A stretch of DNA of 64,000 nt from Variovorax sp. S12S4. Its GTDB lineage: Bacteria; Pseudomonadota; Gammaproteobacteria; Burkholderiales; Burkholderiaceae_C. Location of the stretch: contig NZ_JALPKR020000002.1 of NCBI RefSeq assembly GCF_023195515.1, positions 1,217,001-1,281,000 of the forward strand. Direction: 5' to 3'. Shown one piece after another: positions 1-9,332 of the stretch. Numbering within the stretch: position 1 is the stretch's first letter; each line of letters starts with the position of its first letter. A program made the position numbers and the translations under genes. The notes under the pieces are model-generated. The model was not told where the DNA came from. It did not search any database and worked only from the letters and a program-made list of their open reading frames with translations.

Positions 1-1247
1 AAGGATTTCGACCGCAATCTGGTGCTCGAGAAGCGCACCGAGCTCGTTGCCAGCAAGGTCTGGGAATATCTGAAGGCCACCGACCCAATGGCCAAGACAA
101 TTGTGTTCTGCGACGACCAAGATCACGCCGAACGCATGCGCCAAGAGCTGGTCAAGCTCATCCCCTCCGCTGCCAGCAACCGCCGCTACGTGATGCGCAT
201 CACTGGCGACGACACCGAAGGCAAGGCGCAGCTCTCTTACTTCATCGATAACGATGAGCCCTACCCAGTCATTGCCACGACGTCCAAGCTGCTCACGACC
301 GGCGTTGATGCCAAAACCTGCAAGCTCATCGTGCTGGACCAGAACATCAACTCGATGACCGAGTTCAAACAGATCATTGGCCGTGGCACGCGCTTGCGTG
401 AGGACTACCAGAAGCTGTACTTCACCATCATGGATTTCAAAGGTGCCACTCGCTTGTTCGCTGACCCGGATTTCGATGGCGAACCCGTGGTGATCTACGA
501 ACCCGAACCCGACGAACCCGTGGTGCCGCCAGAAGACACGGTTCCACCTGGTGCTGGCGAACCAGAGCCGCCCCCTATGGTCCCGGCGCCACAGTCGAAG
601 ACAACACGCCACCCGGGGGCAATACAGGTGGAGGCGGCGGCGAAGGCCGCACCAAGTATGTGATTGACGACGCCAACGTGCGCGTGGCCGTGGAGCGCTC
701 GCAGTACCTCGACGCTGATGGCAAGCTCATCACCGACGACTATCGCGTTCTGCTCAAGGACGACATCAAGAAGGCACTGCAAGCCGAGTTCGGCACCATG
801 ACCGACTTTTTGCACCGGTGGAACAGTGCCGAGCGCAAGCAGGCCGTCCTGGAGGAACTCGCAGACCACGGCGTGCCTTTCGAAATACTGCGGCAGGCAG
901 TAGCTAACGGCGCTGAGCTTGATGTATTTGATCTGGTCGCCCACGTCGCCTTCGACCAAAAGCCATTGACCCGCCGGGAGCGCGCCAACAACGTCAAGAA
1001 GCGCGATGTCTTCGGCAAATACGGTGAACAAGCGCGCGCCGTGCTCGATGCCTTGCTGGACAAGTTTGCCGACCACGGTGTGCAAGACATTGAAGACGCA
1101 AAGGTGCTGGAACTGCCGCCGTTTGATCAATTCGGCAGCAAAACCCAAATCCGGCGTGGCATCTTTGGCAGCCTTGAGCAATACACCCAAGCCGTTCACG
1201 AGCTGGAACAAGCGATCTACGAGCAGCCAGAATTGAAGCAGGCCTGA
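1..1247 (+). pseudogene. hsdR: Type I restriction enzyme R subunit, 3' part, frameshifted
   Basis: Motor and cleavage subunit of a type I restriction-modification complex. The gene enters from outside the window and is open from base 1. The first frame (to 663) carries the second helicase lobe: TIVFCDD near residue 35, TTGVDA near 100 and [10 protein letters not shown] near 125, the motif IV, V and VI region of SF2 enzymes. The frame then breaks. The continuation (about 573 to 1247) gives a Pro/Gly-rich linker followed by an EcoEI-R-type C-terminal domain, starting [13 protein letters not shown]. The join lies in a C5 run at 571-575; one extra C restores one continuous protein. The stop is 35 bases before hsdM, consistent with an R-M-S operon. 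The nuclease domain expected at the N-terminus lies outside the window. Identification is firm; whether the break is biological or a read error is not decidable here. Confidence 0.85.
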
Positions 1248-1282
1248 CACTACGTCAAGCCACGTAAAACGAACACAACAAG

Positions 1283-3061
1283 ATGAATCTCAGTAGCACC
1301 ATCAAATCCATTCAGGACATCATGCGCAAGGACGATGGCGTCGATGGCGATGCTCAGCGCCTCGGCCAACTCACCTGGATGCTCTTTCTCAAGGTCTTTG
1401 ACCAGCGCGAGGAAGAATGGGAAGACGACAACAAGAAATACAAATCACCGATGCCCGAGCGCTGCCGCTGGCGCAATTGGGCTGCCTATATCGTCGATGC
1501 CGATGGTAAGAAGAAGCCGCAGATCGCTGCGAGCGACTTGGTGCCCTTCGTCAACAACGAACTCTTTCCGGCGCTCAAAGATCAAATTGATGCGAGCAAG
1601 AGCCCGCAGCACAAGGTCATCAAGCAGGTGTTTGAAGACGCCAACAACTACATGAAATCCGGCCCGCAGATGCTGGCTGTGATCGAGAAGCTGGAAGACG
1701 CCATCAACTTCCACGACTTCAAGACCCGCGCCAGCTTGGGTGATGTCTACGAGCAAATGCTCAACGACCTGCGCGGCGCTGGCAATGCCGGCGAGTTTTA
1801 CACCCCGCGCGCTATCACCGCCTTCATGGCCGACCGCGTCAACCCACGGCTGGACAAACGTGAAACCGTGATGGACCCGGCCTGCGGCACCGGCGGCTTC
1901 TTGACCGCCGCCATCGACCATTTTCGCAATCAACTTTCAGCCAAATCCAGTGCTGAAGACAAACGCGCCATCGAAGAACTGATCCACGGCATCGAGAAGA
2001 AGCAACTGCCCCACCTGTTGTGCACCACCAATATGCTGCTGCACGACATCGACGTGCCCAGCCAGATTGAGCACCGCAACACCCTGGGCATCGGCTGGAA
2101 CGAATGGAGCGCCAACCACAAGGTCGACTGCATCATCACCAACCCACCCTTTGGTGGCTATGAAGATGATGGCGTGGGCAGTGACTACCCGGCCGACCTG
2201 CGCACCCGGGAAACCGCCGATATGTTCATGGCGCTCATCATCAAGAAGCTCCTCAAAGAAAACGGCCGCGCCGCCGTGGTGCTGCCCGATGGCTTTTTGT
2301 TTGGTGACGGCATCAAGGGCACGCTGAAAAAGCTGCTGCTGCGCGACTGCAAGCTGCACACCATCATCCGCCTGCCCAGAGGCGTGTTCGCCCCCTACAC
2401 CGCCATCAAGACCAACCTGCTGTTCTTCACCAGGGGCACTGCGGTGGACGATGGCACCGAGCACTTCCAAACCGACGCCATCTGGTTCTACGAGCACCCC
2501 TACCCAGCGGGCTACAAGAGCTATTCCAAGACCAAGCCGATCCGGCTGGAAGAATTCAAGCCCGAGCAGGAGTGGTGGGGCACAGAGGCCAACGACTTTG
2601 CCGACCGCCTGGAAAATGAATTCGCCTGGAAGGTGGACTTTAAAACCAAGCGCGAGCAAGCCGAAGCCGCTGCCCAACCGCATTGGCAACGCGCCGAAGA
2701 CCTGAACAACCAAGCTGCCAAACTGGAAGGCGAAGCGGGCGACTTGCGCAAGAGCCTGGTTGGCACCACCGATGTCGCCTACCGCGAAAAGATCGAAGCC
2801 CAGATTGCCGAGCTGCGCGCCCAAGCCGAACCACTGCGCCTGCAAGCGCGAGATGCGCAGGCCGCTGGCGACCGCATCTACTGGCCCATCTTCAACCTGG
2901 ACATCAAAAACCCCAATGCGCCAGAGGAAGAGACCCACGACCCCGATGCGTTGCTGGTGAAATACAAAGAACTGTTGAGCGAAATTGAAGAAACCGAGAA
3001 CCAGCTCAAGAGCGAATTAGCCGCCGCACTTGCGCATCACTTCGTGAGCGAGGATGCCTGA
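1283..3061 (+). CDS. hsdM: Type I restriction-modification DNA methyltransferase subunit (N6-adenine)
   Basis: Methylates adenine in the recognition site given by HsdS and forms the core of the M2S and R2M2S complexes. The 592-residue protein begins MNLSSTIKSIQDIMRKDDG, a typical HsdM N-terminal helical domain. The SAM-binding motif DPACGTGGF is near residue 197 and the catalytic NPPF motif near 286. A charged, coiled-coil-like stretch lies around residues 455-540. Length is normal for the family. The TGA stop overlaps the ATG of hsdS by one base (TGATG), so translation is probably coupled. The frame is intact, so methylation could persist even if hsdR were truly broken, but only with a functional S subunit. 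Confidence 0.95.
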   Translation: MNLSSTIKSIQDIMRKDDGVDGDAQRLGQLTWMLFLKVFDQREEEWEDDNKKYKSPMPERCRWRNWAAYIVDADGKKKPQIAASDLVPFVNNELFPALKDQIDASKSPQHKVIKQVFEDANNYMKSGPQMLAVIEKLEDAINFHDFKTRASLGDVYEQMLNDLRGAGNAGEFYTPRAITAFMADRVNPRLDKRETVMDPACGTGGFLTAAIDHFRNQLSAKSSAEDKRAIEELIHGIEKKQLPHLLCTTNMLLHDIDVPSQIEHRNTLGIGWNEWSANHKVDCIITNPPFGGYEDDGVGSDYPADLRTRETADMFMALIIKKLLKENGRAAVVLPDGFLFGDGIKGTLKKLLLRDCKLHTIIRLPRGVFAPYTAIKTNLLFFTRGTAVDDGTEHFQTDAIWFYEHPYPAGYKSYSKTKPIRLEEFKPEQEWWGTEANDFADRLENEFAWKVDFKTKREQAEAAAQPHWQRAEDLNNQAAKLEGEAGDLRKSLVGTTDVAYREKIEAQIAELRAQAEPLRLQARDAQAAGDRIYWPIFNLDIKNPNAPEEETHDPDALLVKYKELLSEIEETENQLKSELAAALAHHFVSEDA

Positions 3062-5059
3062 TGGATGCACAGCGGTTTTTGGCGGAGTTTGGGCATATTG
3101 CGAATGCGCCAGCGGGTGTTGGCAAGCTACGTGAGCTGATCATCCAATTGGCCATTTCAGGCCGACTAGTAGAGCGCATCGAATCTGAAGCTGCTGTCTC
3201 GCAGGCAATTGAAGCTGCTACAGGGATGCGCCGTGCGTATGAAGAAGAGCTCGATCTCCGGGCCACCAGAATGCATCCACCAATGCATTCGAAGCCATTC
3301 GCGGTGCCCGATCATTGGCTGTGGATTCGCCTAGAACAAATCTGTCTCTACATTCAACGAGGCAAAGGCCCTAAGTATGTCGAGAAGAGCTCGACTCACG
3401 TTGTCTCACAAAAATGTGTGCGATGGTCTGGGTTTGATCTGTCGGCCGCGCGCTTTGTCGCCGACGACTCATTGAATTCCTACGGCAAAGAGAGATTTCT
3501 TTGCGCAGGCGACTTGTTGTGGAATTCGACCGGAACCGGCACAGTCGGACGTGTGGCAATCTATCCGCCGGCAGAGAACATCACGGCCGTCGCAGATTCA
3601 CACGTTACGGTTGTTCGTCTCGCCAGCTGCTCCCCACGCTACCTGTGGTGTGTAATCGCTTCGCCTTGGGTGCAGGCACGTATCGAGCCGTCGCATCCAG
3701 ATTCGCTGGTGTCAGGTACAACGCAGCAGGTGGAATTAAATACCAGCACAGCACGCGCGCTTCCCATTCCACTTCCGCCAATCGAAGAACAATCTCGCAT
3801 TGTCGCCAAGGTCGATGAACTGATGGCCTTGTGCGACACGCTGGAAGCGCAACAGCGAGCCCGCCGCAAACTGCAAAACAACCTGCGTCAGTCCACCCTG
3901 CAAGCCGTCGCCAGTGCCACCAGCCCGCACGAACTGCAAACCACGTGGACGCGCTTGGCCGACAATTTTGGGAGACTGTTTCATGCGCCGGAGGATGTGG
4001 CAGACCTCAGAAAAATGGTGGTCGAACAAGCAATACGTGGTGCACTCGTCGCACGCAGCGAACCCTCAGATGAAACTGCTGTTGATACATATCTAGCAGA
4101 ACTAGCTGGCAAAAAGTCTGGAAAGAGGTTTGCAAAAATCACTCACATTGACGAAGACATTCCTCTACCCAACGGGTGGCGCTGGGTTTTTTCTTGAAAA
4201 TCTCCTTGTCGGTTCTGAGTCGGGATGGAGTCCAAAATGTGACCCTGAACCTCGGCGCGGCAATGAATGGGGTGTGTTAAAGGTGAGTGCTGTTACTTGG
4301 GGATTCTTCAATCCAGAAGAAAATAAGCGATTACCACTATCCTTAGAAGCCAGGCCTGAATGTGAAGTGAAGCCTGGCGACTTCATGCTTTCTCGCGCAA
4401 ATACAGCGGAGTTGGTAGCTCGAAGCGTGATAGCCCCTACGAACTGCCCAGAGCAGCTATTGATGAGTGACAAAATTGTTCGGTTAGTTTTTTTGGATGA
4501 GAGATTGAAGCCGTGGGTAAATTTGGTCAATAACTCAGAATTATCGCGCTCGTATTACAAAGCAAGAGCAACAGGCACAAGTGACTCGATGCGGAATGTG
4601 TCGCGCCAAGTGATTCATGAATTACCCATTCCGCTTCCATCACTGCAAGTTCAAGAGCGTGTTTTGAAGGCGTTGGGTCGTATGATGACTTTCTGTGATG
4701 AGCTGGAGCGGCAATTGGTATCTCGTATGAGGTTGAGTTCGCAACTATCGATAGCAGCCGTCTCCAGTCTCACTGGCATCACCATCGAACAAGAAGAGGA
4801 CCCTATGAAAGCCCCGCAGACCGAATTGATCGCACCACTGCGTCTGGGCACTGCGCCCGACATCAAAGCCCAGGCCCCGCTAGCCACCATCCTAGCGCGC
4901 CACAACGGAGAAATGAGCGCCAAGGATTTGTGGCAGCGCTTCGCCGGCGAGATTGACGCGTTTTACGCGCAACTGAAAACCGAAGTGGCCCACGGCTGGA
5001 TTCTGGAGCCCGCGCCCGCCGAAATGCGCGAAAAGCGAACTGACGCGGTGAGCGCCTAG
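3061..5059 (+). pseudogene. hsdS: Type I restriction-modification specificity subunit, frameshifted between TRD1 and TRD2
   Basis: Target-recognition subunit. The first frame (3061-4197) holds TRD1, which begins near PDHWLWIRL, then the first central conserved region LPIPLPPIEEQSRIVAKVDEL at residues about 235-255 with its helix. It ends in GWRWVFS-stop just as TRD2 starts. The second frame, to 5059, carries TRD2 and a second conserved ELPIPLPSLQVQERVLKAL. It ends with a C-terminal extension containing LATILARHNGEMSAKDLWQRF. The break is in a T6 run at 4187-4192; removing one T gives GWRWVFLENL, the expected joint. The two-TRD layout and total length near 665 residues fit HsdS with a small extra tail. 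TRD2 is noticeably lower in GC than its neighbours, as is common for exchanged TRDs. The stop is one base before the ATPase start. Confidence 0.85.
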
Positions 5060-5060
5060 T

Positions 5061-6932
5061 ATGCAACTACAGCGCATCCGCATCCCGGCCTTCCGCAATC
5101 TGCGAGATCTCGACATCGCCTTCGATTCGCACTTGCCGCTTGCTGCGGGGACCTTTGCGGACGCGATGCCCAAATCTATCCGCAGCCACGCCCTGATCGG
5201 TCAGAACGGCACCGGCAAATCCAACTTGATCGAGGCGCTGATTACCATCTTCCGGGATGTCGATCTGGCTCGCGAAGCGGCTTTTGATTACACGCTGGAA
5301 TACAGCATTCGCGGCCATGCAGTGCGCATTGAAGCCGATGGCTCCAAGCAGAAACGCCCCTTTGTGTGGGTGGATGGCGAGGCCGAATCGAACGGCTATC
5401 TGCTGAAAAACCGTGAGCTGCTGCCGGCGCATATCTTTGCCTATTACTCGGGCCGCAATGAGCGCATAGAGACCTTGTTTCAGGAGCACCAGCGCCGTTT
5501 CAACCAGCGGCAGGAAATCACCACTGACGAGGTGCTGTCAGCGGCAACACTTAGTGCGTTCACCGAATCGGAAAAGTTTCTGGAGCTTGAGCAAGGATTG
5601 CGTAAATTCAAAGGGAAGCAAGAAGAAGAGCTCAGTGATATTGAACGCGTTGAGCTACAAAGAATTCTGCAGGAGCTCAAACCGTTTGAGGAGCAAAGAG
5701 CAGAATTCCTAGAGCGGACCGCAACCCGCAATCGGGGAAGGTTCGCGCACCTTGGCGACGACCGCCTGCGCCGGCTGTTTTACTGCCGTGGTGGCCATAG
5801 CCAGTTGGTGCTGCTGGCGTGTTTGCTCTCGGATGACCCAGTTTTTCAGAAGGTGCTCAAGAACCTTCACATCGAATCATTGGAATCCGCGCTGTTCGTT
5901 TTGAAAGAGCCGCACCGCCTGCGTGAAAAACGCCGCACCGGCAAGTTTGATGAACAGGAACTGATCGAGGGCGACCCGCGCTTTTGGTATGCGCGCGGCA
6001 ATGTGGTGAGCGAGTTCCTCGACAAGCTCTGGCAAGTGGCCTGGGCACCGATTGAGCAAGAAGCGACCAAGCAGATCGACTTCCGGGGACGTACGGAAAA
6101 GCAGAAGCAGCTTTATCTGTTTGTGCCGAGCCAAGACAAACTGAAGCGATTGGGCGAACTGGTAGGTAGCGCCGACAGCTTCTTCCGCTACGCCGAGGGT
6201 GCTTACATCGGTGACCTCATCGACGAAGTGCGCATCACGGTCAAGAAACGCGATGAACATGGTGGCAAGGTGAGCTTCACCCAACTCTCGGAAGGCGAGC
6301 TGCAAATGCTCACGGTGCTGGGCCTGATGCGTATCACCCGCGAAGACCACTGCCTGTTCCTGCTCGACGAGCCAGACACCCACCTGAACCCCATCTGGAA
6401 GCTGCGGTATTTCGATGACATCGAAGGCGTGCTGACCTCAGAAGACGGTGCGCTGATGCAGGGCGAATCCCAGATCCTCATCACCACCCATGACCCGATG
6501 ATGGTGGGCAGCCTCAAGCGCGAGCAGGTCCACATCCTGCGCCGGGATGCTAATCGCACGGTGGTGGACACGCCGGATGAACACCCGCAAGGCATGGGCG
6601 TGACCGGGCTGCTGAAAAGCGAGCTGTTCGGCTTGTCATCTACGCTGGACATTGAGACCGAGCGGCGCTTGTTCCGGCGCAACGAGCTATTCGTCAAGCA
6701 GCCTCGCACAGCCGAAGAAGGCGCGGAGTTGACCAGGCTATCGACTGAGCTTGCGGACTTGGGCTTCTCGACAGCTGACTTCCGCGATCCCGACTACGCC
6801 CTGTTCGTGCGCAAGATGGCACAGCACCGCAAGTTCCGCAAACCTACGCTCAGTCCAGAAGAGCAAGCCGAGCAAAACAAGGTGGCGGACGAGATCATCG
6901 ATGAGATCTTGCGCGAGGAGGCTGGCAAGTGA
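5061..6932 (+). CDS. AAA/ABC-type ATPase, Septu PtuA-like
   Basis: A 623-residue ATPase of the SMC/RecF/OLD-like group. Walker A GQNGTGKSN is near residue 47, a signature-like LSEGELQ near 409, Walker B FLLDEPDTHLNP near 433 and the H-loop ITTHDP near 474. A long charged coiled-coil segment lies around residues 165-220. The gene starts one base after hsdS stops and overlaps the following HNH gene by four bases. An ATPase of this form followed by an HNH protein of the TIGR02646 type is the arrangement of Septu (PtuA-PtuB), in which the ATPase controls the nuclease. The Septu assignment is inference from motif and neighbour. A generic RloC- or Abi-like ATPase is the main alternative. Confidence 0.7.
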   Translation: MQLQRIRIPAFRNLRDLDIAFDSHLPLAAGTFADAMPKSIRSHALIGQNGTGKSNLIEALITIFRDVDLAREAAFDYTLEYSIRGHAVRIEADGSKQKRPFVWVDGEAESNGYLLKNRELLPAHIFAYYSGRNERIETLFQEHQRRFNQRQEITTDEVLSAATLSAFTESEKFLELEQGLRKFKGKQEEELSDIERVELQRILQELKPFEEQRAEFLERTATRNRGRFAHLGDDRLRRLFYCRGGHSQLVLLACLLSDDPVFQKVLKNLHIESLESALFVLKEPHRLREKRRTGKFDEQELIEGDPRFWYARGNVVSEFLDKLWQVAWAPIEQEATKQIDFRGRTEKQKQLYLFVPSQDKLKRLGELVGSADSFFRYAEGAYIGDLIDEVRITVKKRDEHGGKVSFTQLSEGELQMLTVLGLMRITREDHCLFLLDEPDTHLNPIWKLRYFDDIEGVLTSEDGALMQGESQILITTHDPMMVGSLKREQVHILRRDANRTVVDTPDEHPQGMGVTGLLKSELFGLSSTLDIETERRLFRRNELFVKQPRTAEEGAELTRLSTELADLGFSTADFRDPDYALFVRKMAQHRKFRKPTLSPEEQAEQNKVADEIIDEILREEAGK

Positions 6933-7785
6933 TCTTCATTGACCTCGAACACAAGAAGCCCACTGACAGTGACATCCCTGGGTGGACACCGTGGACGCGG
7001 GCGGAGTGGGATGCTTGGCTTGCCAAGTCTGCGCAGTTGGTGACCGACATGGCCGCTTTGCAGGCTGCTGGCAAGCGAGACGAGCGCAATGCACTGATTG
7101 ATGTCAACAATGCGCACTGGGGTGCGCTGAAGCAGTGGCTTTTGGCGCTGTCGGGCGGAAAGTGCTGGTTTTCCGAAGTTCGTGACCTCTACTCGCATTA
7201 CGACGTCGAGCACTTCCGACCCAAGAAGGAGGCCAAGACTCCGGATGGCGCGCAGCGTGATGGCTACTGGTGGTTGGCGTTCGACTACATGAACTTTCGA
7301 GTCTGCGGGAATGTTGGCAACCGCAAGAAGGGGGCTGGTTCCCGCTGCAGCAGGGGTCGCTTTGTTCCACGTTCTCCGCGCGCTGCGAGGAGTCTGAGGC
7401 CCCGTACCTGCTGGACCCGATTGACGACGACGACGTATCGCTGATCGCTTTCGATGAAGAAGGGAAGCTCGTTCCGATGCCCGGGAGTTCCCAGTGGGAA
7501 CAAGACCGTGTGAGCGAAACCGTGAAACGGCTCAAGCTCAACGAGCATGTGCCCTTGGCTGAGGCCCGTCGAAGTGTCTGGCAGAAGGTCGATGCACTTG
7601 TCGAAGACTTTCTGGCTGCGAAAGCAAAGTGCGCCGCTGGGAAGAACCCAGCCGCAAAAGCCAAGCTGCTTGAGGTGCGCGCAAAGGTGCGCGAACTCAC
7701 CCACCGGTCGGCAGAACTATCGTCGGTGGCGCGTTGGTGTCTCCAGGTTCGCAATGAGCCGCAACTGCTGAAGCTTGTAGCTTAA
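6929..7785 (+). pseudogene. HNH endonuclease, Septu PtuB-like, frameshifted
   Basis: Probable effector nuclease paired with the upstream ATPase. It starts at GTG 6929, overlapping the ATPase stop. The first frame includes GKCWFSEVRDLYSHYDVEHFRPK (cut here to its key parts GKCWFSE and DVEHFRPK), with a later YWWLAFDYMNFRVCGNVGNRKKG. This order, a Cys-containing knuckle, then DxEHFRPK, then YxWxxxNxxxxC, is that of TIGR02646/PtuB-type HNH proteins. The reading frame breaks in a G5 run at 7330-7334. One added G continues into GGWFPL, the expected FPL after the HNH, and then to 7785, for about 285 residues. The second Cys of the usual CxxC knuckle is Ser here. Family call is moderately firm; function in defence is inferred from context. 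Confidence 0.65.
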
Positions 7786-7795
7786 GGAGAGCGCG

Positions 7796-8899
7796 ATGCC
7801 TATTCATCACGCCATCTGGCGCATCGGCGATCAACCAGCGCCTTTGTTTCCCGGCCGACTTGCCAGCGAGCAGCAGCTTGAGGACATGATCGTGCGGGAT
7901 CCCCGGATTCTGTCCAGCGAGTGGATGTTGATCGGTCGCCAGGAGGTCACGTCGCATGGTGGACGTATTGACCTGCTGGCGATTGCGCCCGATGCGTCCC
8001 TGGTGCTCATTGAGCTGAAGCGCGACCGCACGCCGCGCGAAATCATCGCCCAAGCGCTGGACTATGCATCGTGGGTCGAGCAGTTGACGCCGGACCGAGT
8101 GGCTCAGATCTTCCAGCGGTTTTCCGGTGGCAAGAGCCTGGATGCAGCCTTTCAGCAGCGCTTCGGTCTGGAGCTGGACGAGGAGACCCTGAACCAGTCA
8201 CATCAGATCATCATCGTTGCTGCTGAGCTCGACCCGTCCACCGAGCGGATCATCGGCTACCTAAACGCCCGCGACATCGCAATCAATGTCGTGTTCTTCC
8301 AAGTCTTTGAGCATGGGATCGACAAGCTGCTTAGCCGTGCTTGGCTGATCGACCCCGTTGAGACCCAAGCCAATGTGGCTTCCACGAGCACTGCCAAGGT
8401 AGAAAAGGAGCCATGGAACGGTGAGTTCTACGTTTCTTTTGGTGATGAATCGTCAAGGAGTTGGGATGACGCTCGTCGCTTCGGCTTCATCAGTGGTGGC
8501 GGCGGCAGTTGGTACAGCCAGACGTTGAAGCTCTTGTCACCCGGTGACCGGGTGTGGGTCAAGATCCCAAAGAAAGGATACGTTGGCGTCGGCACAGTGC
8601 TCGAGTCCGTGCAGTCGGTCAACGACTTCAAAGTGCAAACTGAATCAGGCGAGCAGCCCGCTTTGATAGTACTCAAGCACGCCGACCTATACCTGCTGAC
8701 TGCCAATGATCCGGAGCGTGCTGAGCACTTCGTTCGAGTGCAATGGTTGGATACCGTTTCAGAAGACAAGGCGATCAACGAGGTCGGTCTGTTTGGCAAC
8801 CAAAACACCGTTTGTAAGCCGACAACGCCCAAGTGGCGCCACACGGTCGACCGACTCAAGGGCGTATTTCCGAGGTGGGCGGAGCACCCGGGCGTCTGA
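7796..8899 (+). CDS. NucS/DUF91-like PD-(D/E)XK nuclease with C-terminal PUA/EVE-like domain
   Basis: A 367-residue protein with a clear nuclease core: GGRIDLLA near residue 57 and LIELKRDRT near 73, giving the D...ExK pattern, followed by the helix REIIAQALDYASWVE typical of the NucS C-terminal (DUF91) family. After a linker at about 190-205, the segment WNGEFYVSFGD to KGYVGVGTVLE resembles a PUA/EVE-like base-binding fold. The start has a good ribosome site (AAGGAG seven bases upstream). It lies 10 bases after the HNH gene, the last gene of the defence operon. A reader of modified DNA fused to a nuclease would suit a defence role, but that is inference. Confidence 0.7.
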   Translation: MPIHHAIWRIGDQPAPLFPGRLASEQQLEDMIVRDPRILSSEWMLIGRQEVTSHGGRIDLLAIAPDASLVLIELKRDRTPREIIAQALDYASWVEQLTPDRVAQIFQRFSGGKSLDAAFQQRFGLELDEETLNQSHQIIIVAAELDPSTERIIGYLNARDIAINVVFFQVFEHGIDKLLSRAWLIDPVETQANVASTSTAKVEKEPWNGEFYVSFGDESSRSWDDARRFGFISGGGGSWYSQTLKLLSPGDRVWVKIPKKGYVGVGTVLESVQSVNDFKVQTESGEQPALIVLKHADLYLLTANDPERAEHFVRVQWLDTVSEDKAINEVGLFGNQNTVCKPTTPKWRHTVDRLKGVFPRWAEHPGV

Positions 8900-9170
8900 G
8901 CGTCGTCGGGCGGCTGGTTGCGACGCACACCGGAAAAGCCACTTTGGATGCATGAGCGGCAAGCTTTGCCAACGGCGGTCGTTCTCCTCGCGCATCCGTC
9001 CGTCGGCAACCAGTCTGAAGCCGACTTGAATGAGCTTACGCAGGCCGCTTATCGATACCTCTTCGCAATCGCTGCAGCCCTACCCAGACTCGATGCGCTT
9101 CCTGATGCACGGCACCCGACACTGCGCCAAAAAATGAAGAGGGGCGGTTGGAAAAGCATCTCCAGACGAG
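8900..9170. other. Gap between defence operon and tRNA, no gene recognised
   Basis: About 270 bases follow the last island gene. Short open frames occur on both strands, but none has a recognisable domain, a good ribosome site or a plausible composition. The stretch probably is the non-coding edge of the island. No integrase remnant was recognised in it. Confidence 0.5.
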
Positions 9171-9208
9171 AAAACAAAAAGCCGGACACCTGTGCAAGTG
9201 TCCGGCTT
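9171..9208 (-). terminator. Rho-independent terminator of tRNA-Arg
   Basis: Read on the - strand, a perfect 11-bp stem (AAGCCGGACAC with GTGTCCGGCTT, arms 9179-9189 and 9198-9208, 8-base loop) is followed by TTTTTGTTTT. It starts seven bases past the tRNA CCA end. Confidence 0.85.
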
Positions 9209-9214
9209 CATATC

Positions 9215-9289
9215 TGGTCCCGCCGCCAGGAATCGAACCTGGATCTCAGCCTTCGGAGGGCCGAATTCTATCCGTTGAAATACAGCGAG
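9215..9289 (-). tRNA. tRNA-Arg (anticodon CCG)
   Basis: Read on the - strand. CCA is encoded at 9217-9215. The T arm (9226-9242) has a CCAGG/CCTGG stem and TTCGATT loop. The anticodon arm (9247-9263) has loop CTCCGAA, so the anticodon is CCG. The D arm retains the TTCAACGGATAGAA core. The acceptor stem is CTCGCTG against CGGCGGG, all seven pairs formed but two of them G-U. Base 10 is U, which leaves the first D-stem pair mismatched with U25, where G is normal. The gene is followed by a strong terminator. Its 3' end abuts the defence island, which makes it the likely attachment site. Whether the slightly degenerate 5' half affects function cannot be told. Confidence 0.85.
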
Positions 9290-9332
9290 GAATCTGGGTT
9301 CCGGCAGAACCGGAGCCCCGCATTATCGCCTA

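Noticed and set aside
570-576. Programmed -1 frameshifting in hsdR
   Set aside because: The site GCCCCCT is not a proper slippery heptamer and no downstream stem was seen; a one-base loss is simpler.
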